From: Firmicutes bacterium UBA5449 | GTDB lineage: Bacteria; Bacillota; SHA-98; UBA4971 | Length of the DNA stretch: 7,156 nucleotides | Direction of reading: 5' to 3' | Assembly (NCBI GenBank): GCA_002424305.1 | Contig: DIQZ01000038.1 | Span: 10,109-17,264 of the forward strand | In this document: positions 1 through 6,183 of the stretch, piece after piece | Layout: each line of letters begins with the position of its first letter | How positions within the stretch are numbered: position 1 is the first letter of the stretch | Translations under genes and position numbers: made by a program | Notes under the pieces: generated by a model | The model's input: the letters and a program-made list of their open reading frames with translations, nothing else | What the model was told of the DNA's origin: nothing | The model's database searches: none

Positions 1-1
1 T

Positions 2-241
2 AATGTCGAAGATGACGGAAGCATTATTGATGAACCGCAAGAAGAGGCTGCAGTGGAAGACAAATTCCAAGTCGAAACTGAACCTCAAGAGACAAAGCGG
101 AAGAAGAAAAAGGACCTCAAAAAGAAAGACAAAGTGGATGAAGACGGCGACGGCTCAGTGAAACGACGGAGTCCCAAGAAGTCAAAACATGAGGTTTATG
201 AGCCGGACGACGATGAATGGAATGGAGAGCCAGACTTCTAG
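2..241 (+). CDS. nusA: NusA, C-terminal tail (5' truncated by window)
   Basis: This frame is open from the first bases of the window to a TAG at 239-241, giving 79 residues with no start needed inside the window. None of the S1/KH RNA-binding domains of NusA is visible. The visible part is low-complexity and charged: an acidic stretch rich in E and D, a lysine block (KRKKKKDLKKKDK), an acidic DEDGDG, a second basic block (KRRSPKKSKHE), and an acidic end (EPDDDEWNGEPDF). The assignment to NusA is inferred mainly from position, directly upstream of ylxR-infB, where nusA is almost invariably found in Bacillota. Many NusA proteins carry a non-conserved charged extension after the KH domains. NusA binds RNA polymerase and nascent RNA and affects pausing, termination and antitermination. 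A GTG at 53 could be mistaken for a start, but the frame is open upstream of it and no good ribosome binding site precedes it. Confidence 0.72.
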   Translation, partial: NVEDDGSIIDEPQEEAAVEDKFQVETEPQETKRKKKKDLKKKDKVDEDGDGSVKRRSPKKSKHEVYEPDDDEWNGEPDF

Positions 242-250
242 CCCACAGCA

Positions 251-258
251 AAGGTGAG
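251..258 (+). promoter_or_regulatory. Ribosome binding site of rnpM/ylxR
   Basis: AAGGTGAG lies 10 nt before the ATG at 269 and matches the GGTGA part of the anti-Shine-Dalgarno complement. An in-frame TAA at 266-268 sits directly before the ATG, so no upstream in-frame start is possible and the start is fixed. Confidence 0.7.
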
Positions 259-268
259 TGACTCGTAA

Positions 269-565
269 ATGGCTAAGGGGAGATCTCAACTTAAAGCAAG
301 GAAGATCCCGCAGCGCACTTGCGTTGGATGTAGAGAAGTTAGGTCAAAAGGGGATCTTATTCGAATTGTGCGTACTCCTGAAGGAGTCGTTGAGATAGAC
401 CCTACAGGGAAGTTGTCCGGGCGCGGCGCGTACGTTTGCCCAAACAGAGAATGTCTTGATCTGGCTATACAGGGCAAACGTCTGGAAAAGGCTCTTGAAG
501 TCGTAGTATCTGATAAGATAGTTAAGGAGTTAACTGAATCAATGGTACGACACGAGAAACCTTAG
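269..565 (+). CDS. rnpM: RNA-binding RNase P modulator RnpM (YlxR, DUF448)
   Basis: This is a 98-residue YlxR/DUF448 protein, the usual length for the family. Family hallmarks are visible: IPQRTCVGCRE at residues 13-23, a central IDPTGK at 43-48, and GRGAYVC at 51-57. The end is a helical, lysine-rich segment. Family knowledge: YlxR is a small basic RNA-binding protein, and in Bacillus subtilis it was shown to bind the RNase P RNA and lower RNase P activity, hence the name RnpM. This copy has four cysteines (C18, C21, C57, C62) arranged C-x2-C ... C-x4-C, which could form a metal site; that is inference. It lies 27 bp after nusA and 43 bp before infB. Its usual Bacillus neighbour ylxQ (an L7Ae-like protein) is missing between it and infB. 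Confidence 0.93.
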   Translation: MAKGRSQLKARKIPQRTCVGCREVRSKGDLIRIVRTPEGVVEIDPTGKLSGRGAYVCPNRECLDLAIQGKRLEKALEVVVSDKIVKELTESMVRHEKP

Positions 566-594
566 ACCCGCCCGCTTCACGGGAAGAAGTCTCA

Positions 595-602
595 AAGGTG
601 GT
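595..602 (+). promoter_or_regulatory. Ribosome binding site of infB
   Basis: AAAGGTGG ends 6 nt before the ATG at 609. It has the same AAGGTG core as the site before rnpM. The preceding 43-bp gap contains only a weak 4-bp hairpin (CCCG/CGGG, 571-583) and no U-tract, so I see no terminator between rnpM and infB. Confidence 0.65.
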
Positions 603-608
603 GGATAT

Positions 609-3542
609 ATGGCAAAAAAAACCAGGGTATATGAGTTAGCACGTGAACTGGGCAAGTCAAGTAGAGAGGTCCTGGACTTGCTTGCAGATTCCGGTGTGCG
701 AGATAAGAATCACATGAGCGCCCTGGAGGATAATGTTGTTAGGTTTATAAAGAACCGATTTGCTGAAAAGGACGGCAAAGTATCTAAAGCAACTATTGAT
801 AAGAGCGCTTCCCAGGAGCAAGAGGAATCTCGTCCGTCAGAAGAGGAGGCCTCAAAGCCTAAGCAACGTGTAAGAAAGGCAAAGCCTCGGGGTGCTGCAG
901 GAATGCTTTCAGGAGCGAAACATCCTACTGCAAGCGCTGATTTCAAGAGGATGCGGAGTACATTGCCAAGTACGAGGCGAGGAGCGCCAAGCGGTGCAAG
1001 AAAGAGTCCCGGCGCAAGCTCAGATAGCACAAGGCGGTATAAGAATGGCAGTCGAAGATCTACGTCTACACCACGTGGTAGATCAGCGCCTGATACCAGG
1101 CATAGACAAAGAACGCGACAATGGCCTACTCAGATTGCGCCAACAATACCTCCACAGGGAACATCAGGTGAGGGAAGACCTCAAGCGGATGCAATAGCGA
1201 GATCCCGGGCTGCGCGAGCAAAGCAAGCAGACTTATCAGCACGCGAGGCAATAAAAGCAGAAGTTCAGGAGGAAGCAGGCCTTGAGATGTCGAAGATAAA
1301 CGAAGTCAAGGCAGAGGCGGTAGAAACCGCAAAGCTTGAGACAGCAGAAGTTCAGGTTTCTGCACCTGTGGAATCTGAGGTCGTGGTTGCTCCGGCCGAA
1401 CCTGAACAGCCTGTCAAGAAAGATGATACTCCCCAACCTAAATCGCGAGAGAAGGTAGATAAGCCAGTGTCCAGGCAAGCAGTAGTCACCCCCCCCGAGG
1501 TGCCGGATATAGGTCCGGAAAGAGGAGCGATAGAGAGAAAACAAGAAACAAAGCCCGAGAAACGGCACAGACCGCCGGCTATGCATAAACCGACTACTCA
1601 TAAGCCGACTGCTCCTAAGCCAACTGATGAGAGGAGACTTGAGCTTATCAAGGGCGGAAAGGGAGCTGCAAAGCTGAGAGAATCTCGCGCAGAGGCCATT
1701 ATTCGCAGCCGAAGAGGGCATCGCAGGGACGCTTCGAGAGAACCGTCCAGAGATACTCAAGCCAGAAGGCGGGCTCAAGCTGCGAAGAAGAGCATAGTTG
1801 CTCTTCCCGACAGCATTACCGTAGGTACGCTTGCGGAGCGCCTTAGCATTAATCCTTCAGACATTATTAAGACTCTGATGGCTATGGGATTGCTTGTTAC
1901 GATTAACCAGGAAATAGAGTATGATGCTGCGAGCTTGGTAGCGGAAGAATTAGGGTTCGAAGTTGAACCCCTCGAGAAGAAGGAAGCAAGAGAGTTTGGT
2001 ATCGAAGATACGCCTGATTCTGAGGAAGAGCTTCTCTCGAGACCTCCGGTGGTGACTGTTCTCGGTCACGTAGACCATGGAAAGACATCACTGCTTGATG
2101 CTATTCGAGAGACAAACGTCACATCTCAAGAAGCGGGTGGCATCACTCAGCATATAGGGGCTTATCAGATTGAGCTTAATGAAAGAAAGATCACTTTCAT
2201 TGATACGCCGGGGCATGAAGCCTTTACTGCGATGAGGGCGCGCGGTGCTCAAGTGACAGATATTGCAATTCTTGTTGTGGCGGCGGATGATGGAGTAATG
2301 CCTCAGACTGTTGAAGCTATTAACCATGCAAAAGCCGCGAAGGTGCCGATTATTGTTGCTGTAAACAAAGTGGATAGACCTGACGCGCAACCCGACAGAG
2401 TCAAGCAACAGTTAACAGAGCACGGTCTTGTGTCTGAAGACTGGGGTGGGGATACTGTCACAGTTGAAGTGTCTGCCCTCCGACACCAGGGTATTGAAGA
2501 CTTACTTGAGATGATCTTGCTTGTGGCTGATCTTAGAGACCTTAAGGCTAACCCCAACAGGCTTGCCAAGGGCACAGTGATTGAGGCAAAGCTTGATAAG
2601 GGTAGGGGGCCTGTAGCTGCTGTCCTTATAGAACGGGGAACGCTTCATATAGGAGATGCCATTGTTGCAGGTGAAGTTTCCGGCAGGGTCAAAGCTATGA
2701 ACAGTGATCAAGGTGAACCCGTGGAAGAGGCAGGCCCTTCAATGCCTGTTGAGATCCTGGGCTTTGCCGAAGTTCCTCAGGCCGGCGACATTCTTAATGT
2801 GGTGTCCGAAGATAGGTTGGCAAGACAACTTGCTTCCAGACGATCTGAAAGGAAACGAGCCGAGGAAATCCAAGTTGCTCGGACCATAAGTCTTGACGAT
2901 CTATTCGGCAAGATAAAAGAGGGAGAGATCAAGGAGCTTAATCTCATTATTAAGGCAGACGTCCAAGGTTCTGTCGAAGCTTTGAGACAATCTCTTGAGC
3001 TCTTGTCTACTGATGAGGTCAGAGTAAACGTGATTCATGCAGGCGTAGGCGCTATTACAGAGAGTGACGTCATGCTGGCCTCAGCTTCAAACGCCATTAT
3101 TATCGGGTTCCAGGTAAGGCCTGACGCAAATGCTAAGGGAGTGGCCGAACGGGATCAGATTGACATACGTCTTTATAGAGTCATCTATGATGCTACCCGT
3201 GATATTAGAGCAGCCATGGAAGGACTGCTTGATCCTGAGACTCGTGAGGTGGAAATGGGAGCAGCCGGTGTCCTGAAGACATTTAAGGTTCCAAAGGTTG
3301 GTATGGTTGCAGGGTGTATAGTCAATGAAGGCAAGATTACGAGAGATGCCATAGTCAGGATTGTCCGAGATAACATTGTGATACACGAAGGAAGGCTTGC
3401 GTCTCTAAGAAGATTCAAGGATGATGTAAGCCAAGTAGCATCCGGTTATGAATGCGGGATTGGTATCGCAGGTTATCAGGATATCAGGGCAGGCGATGTA
3501 ATAGAGGCGTTTAAGATAGTTGAAACGCCGAGAGAACTCTAG
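609..3542 (+). CDS. infB: Translation initiation factor IF-2
   Basis: This is a 977-residue GTPase that brings fMet-tRNA to the 30S subunit and promotes 50S joining. Domains in order: an N-terminal IF2_N domain (about residues 1-52, starting TRVYELARELGKSS); a long disordered linker (about 55-390); a second IF2_N domain (about 395-454); the G domain; a beta-barrel domain II (from about 650); then domain III (ADVQGSVEAL) and the C-terminal fMet-tRNA-binding domain, with VAGC at 900-903 and GYECGI at 946-951. All G motifs are intact: G1 GHVDHGKT (486-493), the switch I segment AGGITQHIGA, G3 DTPGH (532-536), G4 NKVD (586-589) and G5 SAL (622-624). Their spacing equals that of E. coli IF-2. The ATG start has a good binding site and the protein begins as family members do. 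The length, well above that of B. subtilis IF-2, comes from the linker, which alternates basic and acidic blocks. It lies 14 bp upstream of ylxP. Confidence 0.98.
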   Translation: MAKKTRVYELARELGKSSREVLDLLADSGVRDKNHMSALEDNVVRFIKNRFAEKDGKVSKATIDKSASQEQEESRPSEEEASKPKQRVRKAKPRGAAGMLSGAKHPTASADFKRMRSTLPSTRRGAPSGARKSPGASSDSTRRYKNGSRRSTSTPRGRSAPDTRHRQRTRQWPTQIAPTIPPQGTSGEGRPQADAIARSRAARAKQADLSAREAIKAEVQEEAGLEMSKINEVKAEAVETAKLETAEVQVSAPVESEVVVAPAEPEQPVKKDDTPQPKSREKVDKPVSRQAVVTPPEVPDIGPERGAIERKQETKPEKRHRPPAMHKPTTHKPTAPKPTDERRLELIKGGKGAAKLRESRAEAIIRSRRGHRRDASREPSRDTQARRRAQAAKKSIVALPDSITVGTLAERLSINPSDIIKTLMAMGLLVTINQEIEYDAASLVAEELGFEVEPLEKKEAREFGIEDTPDSEEELLSRPPVVTVLGHVDHGKTSLLDAIRETNVTSQEAGGITQHIGAYQIELNERKITFIDTPGHEAFTAMRARGAQVTDIAILVVAADDGVMPQTVEAINHAKAAKVPIIVAVNKVDRPDAQPDRVKQQLTEHGLVSEDWGGDTVTVEVSALRHQGIEDLLEMILLVADLRDLKANPNRLAKGTVIEAKLDKGRGPVAAVLIERGTLHIGDAIVAGEVSGRVKAMNSDQGEPVEEAGPSMPVEILGFAEVPQAGDILNVVSEDRLARQLASRRSERKRAEEIQVARTISLDDLFGKIKEGEIKELNLIIKADVQGSVEALRQSLELLSTDEVRVNVIHAGVGAITESDVMLASASNAIIIGFQVRPDANAKGVAERDQIDIRLYRVIYDATRDIRAAMEGLLDPETREVEMGAAGVLKTFKVPKVGMVAGCIVNEGKITRDAIVRIVRDNIVIHEGRLASLRRFKDDVSQVASGYECGIGIAGYQDIRAGDVIEAFKIVETPREL
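1584..1628 (+). repeat. Short imperfect tandem repeat (3 x 15 bp) in the infB linker
   Basis: Three adjacent 15-nt units (1584-1598, 1599-1613, 1614-1628) encode HKPTT, HKPTA and PKPTD, residues 326-340 of IF-2. The units differ at a few bases, so the repeat is old or was drifting. It is in frame and adds only flexible, basic, proline-rich linker. Confidence 0.75.
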
Positions 3543-3556
3543 GACGGTACAGAGAA

Positions 3557-3838
3557 ATGGTGGTTGGAATCCTCAAGGTGGAGGCATTCATAGGATGGGC
3601 TACGTCTTTGAAGGACAAGAGACGTGTTATAAGAGGTATTTGTGATAGGATAAAGTCAAGACATAATGTAGCTATTGCAGAGGTTGACAACTGCAATTTA
3701 TGGCAAAGATGTACTCTGGGGATAGCATGTGTCTCTAATGACGCGCGGGTTGTGGAGAGTATGCTATCCCGGGTATTGCAGGATATTGAAACTAACGCGG
3801 AACTCGAAGTGACTGATTTCGAGAAATCTGTAGTGTAA
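3557..3838 (+). CDS. ylxP: YlxP, DUF503 family protein of unknown function
   Basis: This is a 93-residue protein matching the DUF503/YlxP family over its whole length. It has the typical MVVGILKVE opening, the SLKDKRRVIRG motif at residues 17-27, VAIAEVD in the middle and LWQRCTLGIACVSND at about 48-62. It ends in the usual acidic helix and strand. The family is small, soluble and of ferredoxin-like size. Its function is not established; its fixed position between infB and rbfA suggests a link to ribosome assembly or initiation, which is inference from context only. The ATG at 3557 fits the conserved start but has only a weak upstream site: the AGGA at 3541-3544 overlaps the infB stop codon and sits 12 nt away. 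Translation may therefore depend on ribosomes finishing infB. There is no signal peptide and no membrane segment. Confidence 0.93.
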   Translation: MVVGILKVEAFIGWATSLKDKRRVIRGICDRIKSRHNVAIAEVDNCNLWQRCTLGIACVSNDARVVESMLSRVLQDIETNAELEVTDFEKSVV

Positions 3839-3842
3839 GCTT

Positions 3843-3853
3843 GGCAGGTGGTT
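3843..3853 (+). promoter_or_regulatory. Ribosome binding site supporting the TTG start of rbfA
   Basis: GGCAGGTGGTT contains AGGTGG at 3846-3851, 6 nt before the TTG at 3858. The rbfA frame has no ATG or GTG between the ylxP stop and this TTG, and the protein begins with the expected RVKRVAEAI segment just after it, so the TTG is the start. Confidence 0.7.
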
Positions 3854-3857
3854 ACCT

Positions 3858-4217
3858 TTGACTCGCTTGAGAGTTAAGAGGGTTGCTGAGGCAATTCGAG
3901 CTGAAGTAGCTGATATTTTGGCGAAGGACATGAAAGATCCAAGGCTTGGTTTTGCCACGGTAACTGATGTGGAAGTTTCAGGGGATCTTAGACATGTCAA
4001 GATATTTGTCAGTGTAATGGGTGATGAAACACAGGTTTCTGAAACTATGGCTGCCCTTGACAGCGCGCAAGGCTTCATTCGCAGTGAGATTGGGAAACGC
4101 ATAAGGCTCCGTCATACGCCGGAAATTTCATTTCGGCATGATACCTCTATCCGACATGGTGCCAGAGTTTTTGAACTCTTGCAGGAAATCCGAAGGGAAG
4201 AGGGAGGACGGGAGTAG
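3858..4217 (+). CDS. rbfA: Ribosome-binding factor A (RbfA)
   Basis: This is a 119-residue protein of the RbfA family. RbfA is a KH-like RNA-binding protein that acts in late maturation of the 30S subunit and 16S rRNA 5'-end processing, and helps growth in the cold. Visible family signatures are the N-terminal RVKRVAEAIRAEVADIL, then DPRLGFATVTDVEVSGDLRH (about residues 28-47), the KIFVSV strand, and the alanine-x-glycine kink A70-Q-G72 that replaces the GxxG of classical KH domains, followed by IRSEIGKRIRLRHTPEISF. The C-terminal tail (IRREEGGRE) is short and charged. It starts with TTG, 19 bp after ylxP. Its TAG stop (4215-4217) shares the G with the GTG start of nrnA, so the two genes overlap by 1 nt and are probably translationally coupled. 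The purine-rich codons of its last residues also serve as the nrnA ribosome binding site. Confidence 0.97.
   Translation: MTRLRVKRVAEAIRAEVADILAKDMKDPRLGFATVTDVEVSGDLRHVKIFVSVMGDETQVSETMAALDSAQGFIRSEIGKRIRLRHTPEISFRHDTSIRHGARVFELLQEIRREEGGRE
4201..4214 (+). promoter_or_regulatory. Ribosome binding site of nrnA inside the rbfA 3' end
   Basis: A purine-rich tract with AGGGAGG (4201-4207) and GGGAG (4210-4214) lies 2 to 9 nt before the GTG at 4217. It encodes the last residues of RbfA and supports GTG 4217 as the nrnA start within a TAGTG stop/start overlap. Confidence 0.7.
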
Positions 4218-5197
4218 TGGAGAGCCACGAAGACATAGCCAGGATTCTCTTGCGGTATCATAGGTTTCTCATTGTTGCGCACGTAATGCCTGATGGTGAC
4301 GCTATAGGATCAATGCTGGGTCTAGGTTTAGGGTTGCAGAAGAAGGGGCGTCAGGTGACATTGACATGTCCCGGAGGAGTCCCTGAAAACTTACGGTTTA
4401 TGCCGGGTTCGGACCAAGTAATATCTCCTGATGAGGTTCGCTCTGACGGATATGACATTGTGGTGGCCTTGGATTCATCTGATTTAGGCCGCATAGAAGG
4501 AGTCTATGAGAAAATTCCTTCGGGTATACCGATTGTAAATATTGACCATCATATGACAAACAAGGGTTATGGGACGTATAACTATGTTGATAGCGCATCT
4601 GCCGCTACAGGTGAGCAAGTTTACAGGATCCTCATTGCCATGGATGTCCGCGTAGACCCTGATATTGCAGTAAGTCTCTTTACGGCAATTGCAACGGATA
4701 CAGGATTCTTCAGATTCTCTAACACAACCCCTACAACATTGCGGATAGCAGCTAGACTAGTGGAAAAAGGGGCGGATCCCAGCGGAATTTCTGAACAGGT
4801 CTATGAGGCAAGATCCTTAGAAAACCTCAAGATGCTTGGGCGAGTTCTTGATACTCTACAGGTGGACAAAAGCGGTAAGGTGGCCTGGATGGAGGTCTAC
4901 AGCCACTGGCTGTCTGAGCTTTTCCTTGATGAAGGGCAGACTGAGGGATTTGTGAATTACGCCCGCATGATAAAGGGTATAGAGGTTGCCTTGATCTTTA
5001 GGGAAAGTGCTGATGGAAAAATACGAATCGGTATGAGGTCAAAAGGAGACTTCGATGTTGCCGCGCTTGCCGAGACATTCGGAGGCGGTGGGCATACAAG
5101 AGCAGCAGGATGCAGTCTGGATAGTCAATCCATCAGCGAAGCAAAGGAGCTAGTGTTCGAGAAAGTTTATGAGATAATGGAGTTAGCAGGTGACTGA
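4217..5197 (+). CDS. nrnA: Bifunctional oligoribonuclease / pAp phosphatase NrnA (DHH-DHHA1)
   Basis: This is a 326-residue DHH-family phosphoesterase, the usual length for NrnA. The N-terminal DHH domain shows the metal-binding motifs: H22-V-M-P-D26-G-D28 (HxxPDGDAIGS), D86 in VALDSSD, D110-H111-H112 in NIDHHMTN, and D161 in TDTGFF. The C-terminal DHHA1 domain carries GGGGH at 289-293 followed by AAG, the substrate-binding loop. Family knowledge: NrnA degrades 2- to 5-nt RNA fragments to mononucleotides with Mn2+ and dephosphorylates pAp (3',5'-bisphosphate) to AMP; it replaces Orn in bacteria that lack it. Its place between rbfA and truB is common in Clostridia and Actinomycetota, whereas B. 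subtilis keeps nrnA (ytqI) elsewhere. It begins at GTG overlapping the rbfA stop and ends 3 bp before truB, in the same frame. The exact substrate preference (nanoRNA, pAp, or cyclic-dinucleotide-derived pGpG/pApA) cannot be read from the sequence. Confidence 0.94.
   Translation: MESHEDIARILLRYHRFLIVAHVMPDGDAIGSMLGLGLGLQKKGRQVTLTCPGGVPENLRFMPGSDQVISPDEVRSDGYDIVVALDSSDLGRIEGVYEKIPSGIPIVNIDHHMTNKGYGTYNYVDSASAATGEQVYRILIAMDVRVDPDIAVSLFTAIATDTGFFRFSNTTPTTLRIAARLVEKGADPSGISEQVYEARSLENLKMLGRVLDTLQVDKSGKVAWMEVYSHWLSELFLDEGQTEGFVNYARMIKGIEVALIFRESADGKIRIGMRSKGDFDVAALAETFGGGGHTRAAGCSLDSQSISEAKELVFEKVYEIMELAGD
5186..5193 (+). promoter_or_regulatory. Ribosome binding site supporting the TTG start of truB
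   Basis: GCAGGTGA, with AGGTGA at 5188-5193, lies inside the last codons of nrnA and 7 nt before the TTG at 5201. In-frame codons upstream are TAT and then the nrnA TGA stop, so TTG 5201 is the earliest possible start and fits the family N-terminus. Confidence 0.68.
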
Positions 5198-5200
5198 TAT

Positions 5201-6157
5201 TTGACTGTAAGTGGCATATTGCCTGTGGTGAAGCCGGTTGGAATGACCTCCCATGATGTAGTCACATTTATCAGAAGGGCGATACGCATGAGAAGGGTGG
5301 GGCATACCGGGACTCTTGACCCTGACGCTACAGGTGTATTAGTCATACTCCTCGGCAGGGCGACTCGTGTGATGCAATTCATGGTGACACTGGGAAAGAC
5401 ATATGTGGCTGAGATTGTTTTGGGTATCACCACTGATACGCTTGATGCTTCCGGACAGGTCATTGCGAGGACCGAAGATACAAGAATTCCAAGAGAGCGC
5501 TTTTTGGAGGCGCTTTTAGATTTTCGGGGTGAAATTTGGCAAACACCCCCTATGGTTTCGGCAGTCCATTACAAAGGCAGAAGACTTTATGAGCTTGCTC
5601 GAGAAGGTCTTGAGGCGCAACGAGAGCCTCGACTGGTTCACATTTACACGCTTGAGGTTCACACATGGCCTGAAAACGAGTTCTTGACAGTAGGTGACAG
5701 AGTATCAGTTTTGGTTGAGTGTTCCTCCGGTACCTACATTCGCCAACTTGCAGCAGATTTGGGCGAACGCCTTGGGTGTGGAGCTCATATCGGCTCACTG
5801 TCTCGTACTAAGGTCGGCGATTTGGACATAACTGCCTGCTACACGCTGGGGGAGGTAGAGAGCTCTGTAGCAGACGGAAGCTTTTCTGAAAAAGTTTTGC
5901 CGATTTCGCGAGGCCTATCACATTTGCCTACCATTGCGTTGACTGAAGATGACGGGGATGCAGAGAAGAGAATGTCTGTCGGTGGATTTGTCCGGGCAAG
6001 AGATGTGCTTCAGAGGGTCGGACAACAGGAAACAGGGCGGATTGAGGATGGAGATTTCATCAGCGTAATCCGAGCTTCCGGAGATATTCTTTGTGTTGCC
6101 AGGTTAGAGACAACTGAAGATGAAGTCTATTTGCATCCGTCTGTTGTTTTCGCTTAG
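5201..6157 (+). CDS. truB: tRNA pseudouridine(55) synthase TruB
   Basis: This is a 318-residue pseudouridine synthase that isomerises U55 in the T-loop of nearly all tRNAs. The family opening GILPVVKPVGMTSHDVV is at residues 5-21. The catalytic aspartate is D40 in GHTGTLDPDATGVL (34-47). Also present are the active-site tyrosine Y68 in GKTYVAEIVLG, the GRRLYELAREG motif at about 126-136, and SSGTYIRQLAADLG with the conserved arginine R181. The last ~80 residues form a divergent PUA-like C-terminal domain ending LHPSVVF, of the type seen in Bacillota and Actinomycetota. The TTG start, just 3 bp after the nrnA stop, has a good AGGTGA site. Its frame is the same as that of nrnA. The TAG stop at 6155-6157 is followed by nine more in-frame sense codons, then a TGA overlapping the ribF start. 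Function is certain at family level. Confidence 0.97.
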   Translation: MTVSGILPVVKPVGMTSHDVVTFIRRAIRMRRVGHTGTLDPDATGVLVILLGRATRVMQFMVTLGKTYVAEIVLGITTDTLDASGQVIARTEDTRIPRERFLEALLDFRGEIWQTPPMVSAVHYKGRRLYELAREGLEAQREPRLVHIYTLEVHTWPENEFLTVGDRVSVLVECSSGTYIRQLAADLGERLGCGAHIGSLSRTKVGDLDITACYTLGEVESSVADGSFSEKVLPISRGLSHLPTIALTEDDGDAEKRMSVGGFVRARDVLQRVGQQETGRIEDGDFISVIRASGDILCVARLETTEDEVYLHPSVVFA

Positions 6158-6171
6158 GTGGAAATTAAAGT

Positions 6172-6177
6172 GGAGGT
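6172..6177 (+). promoter_or_regulatory. Ribosome binding site supporting the GTG start of ribF
   Basis: GGAGGT lies 6 nt before the GTG at 6184 and is the best Shine-Dalgarno match to GGAGG in the window. It fixes the ribF start, since the next in-frame sense codons give the expected MRVFRD beginning. Confidence 0.75.
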
Positions 6178-6183
6178 TAACCT

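Noticed and set aside
53..241. Independent 62-residue small protein starting at GTG 53
   Set aside because: The frame is open upstream to the window edge, no ribosome binding site precedes the GTG, and the position fits the end of nusA.
571..583. Small hairpin CCCG-CTTCA-CGGG between rnpM and infB
   Set aside because: Only a 4-bp stem with no U-tract; too weak for a terminator and it does not cover the infB ribosome binding site.
710..1030. 106-codon minus-strand open frame opposite the infB 5' part
   Set aside because: Shadow of the biased linker codons; no recognisable protein and no independent support.
1257..1356. 13-nt direct repeat GCAGAAGTTCAGG (1257-1269 and 1344-1356)
   Set aside because: Both copies encode AEVQ in the same low-complexity acidic linker; similar codon use explains it without a mobile or recombination signal.
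1236..1778. 180-codon open frame on the minus strand inside infB
   Set aside because: It is antisense to the low-complexity IF-2 linker, lacks any recognisable domain, and its leucine/serine/arginine-rich product is what the complement of K/E/A-rich coding sequence gives.
5684..5712. TTGACA in truB as a -35 promoter box
   Set aside because: At 17-bp spacing the -10 position reads AGTTTT, not TATAAT-like; it lies inside coding sequence. A similar TTGACA at 4361-4366 in nrnA also lacks a -10 box.
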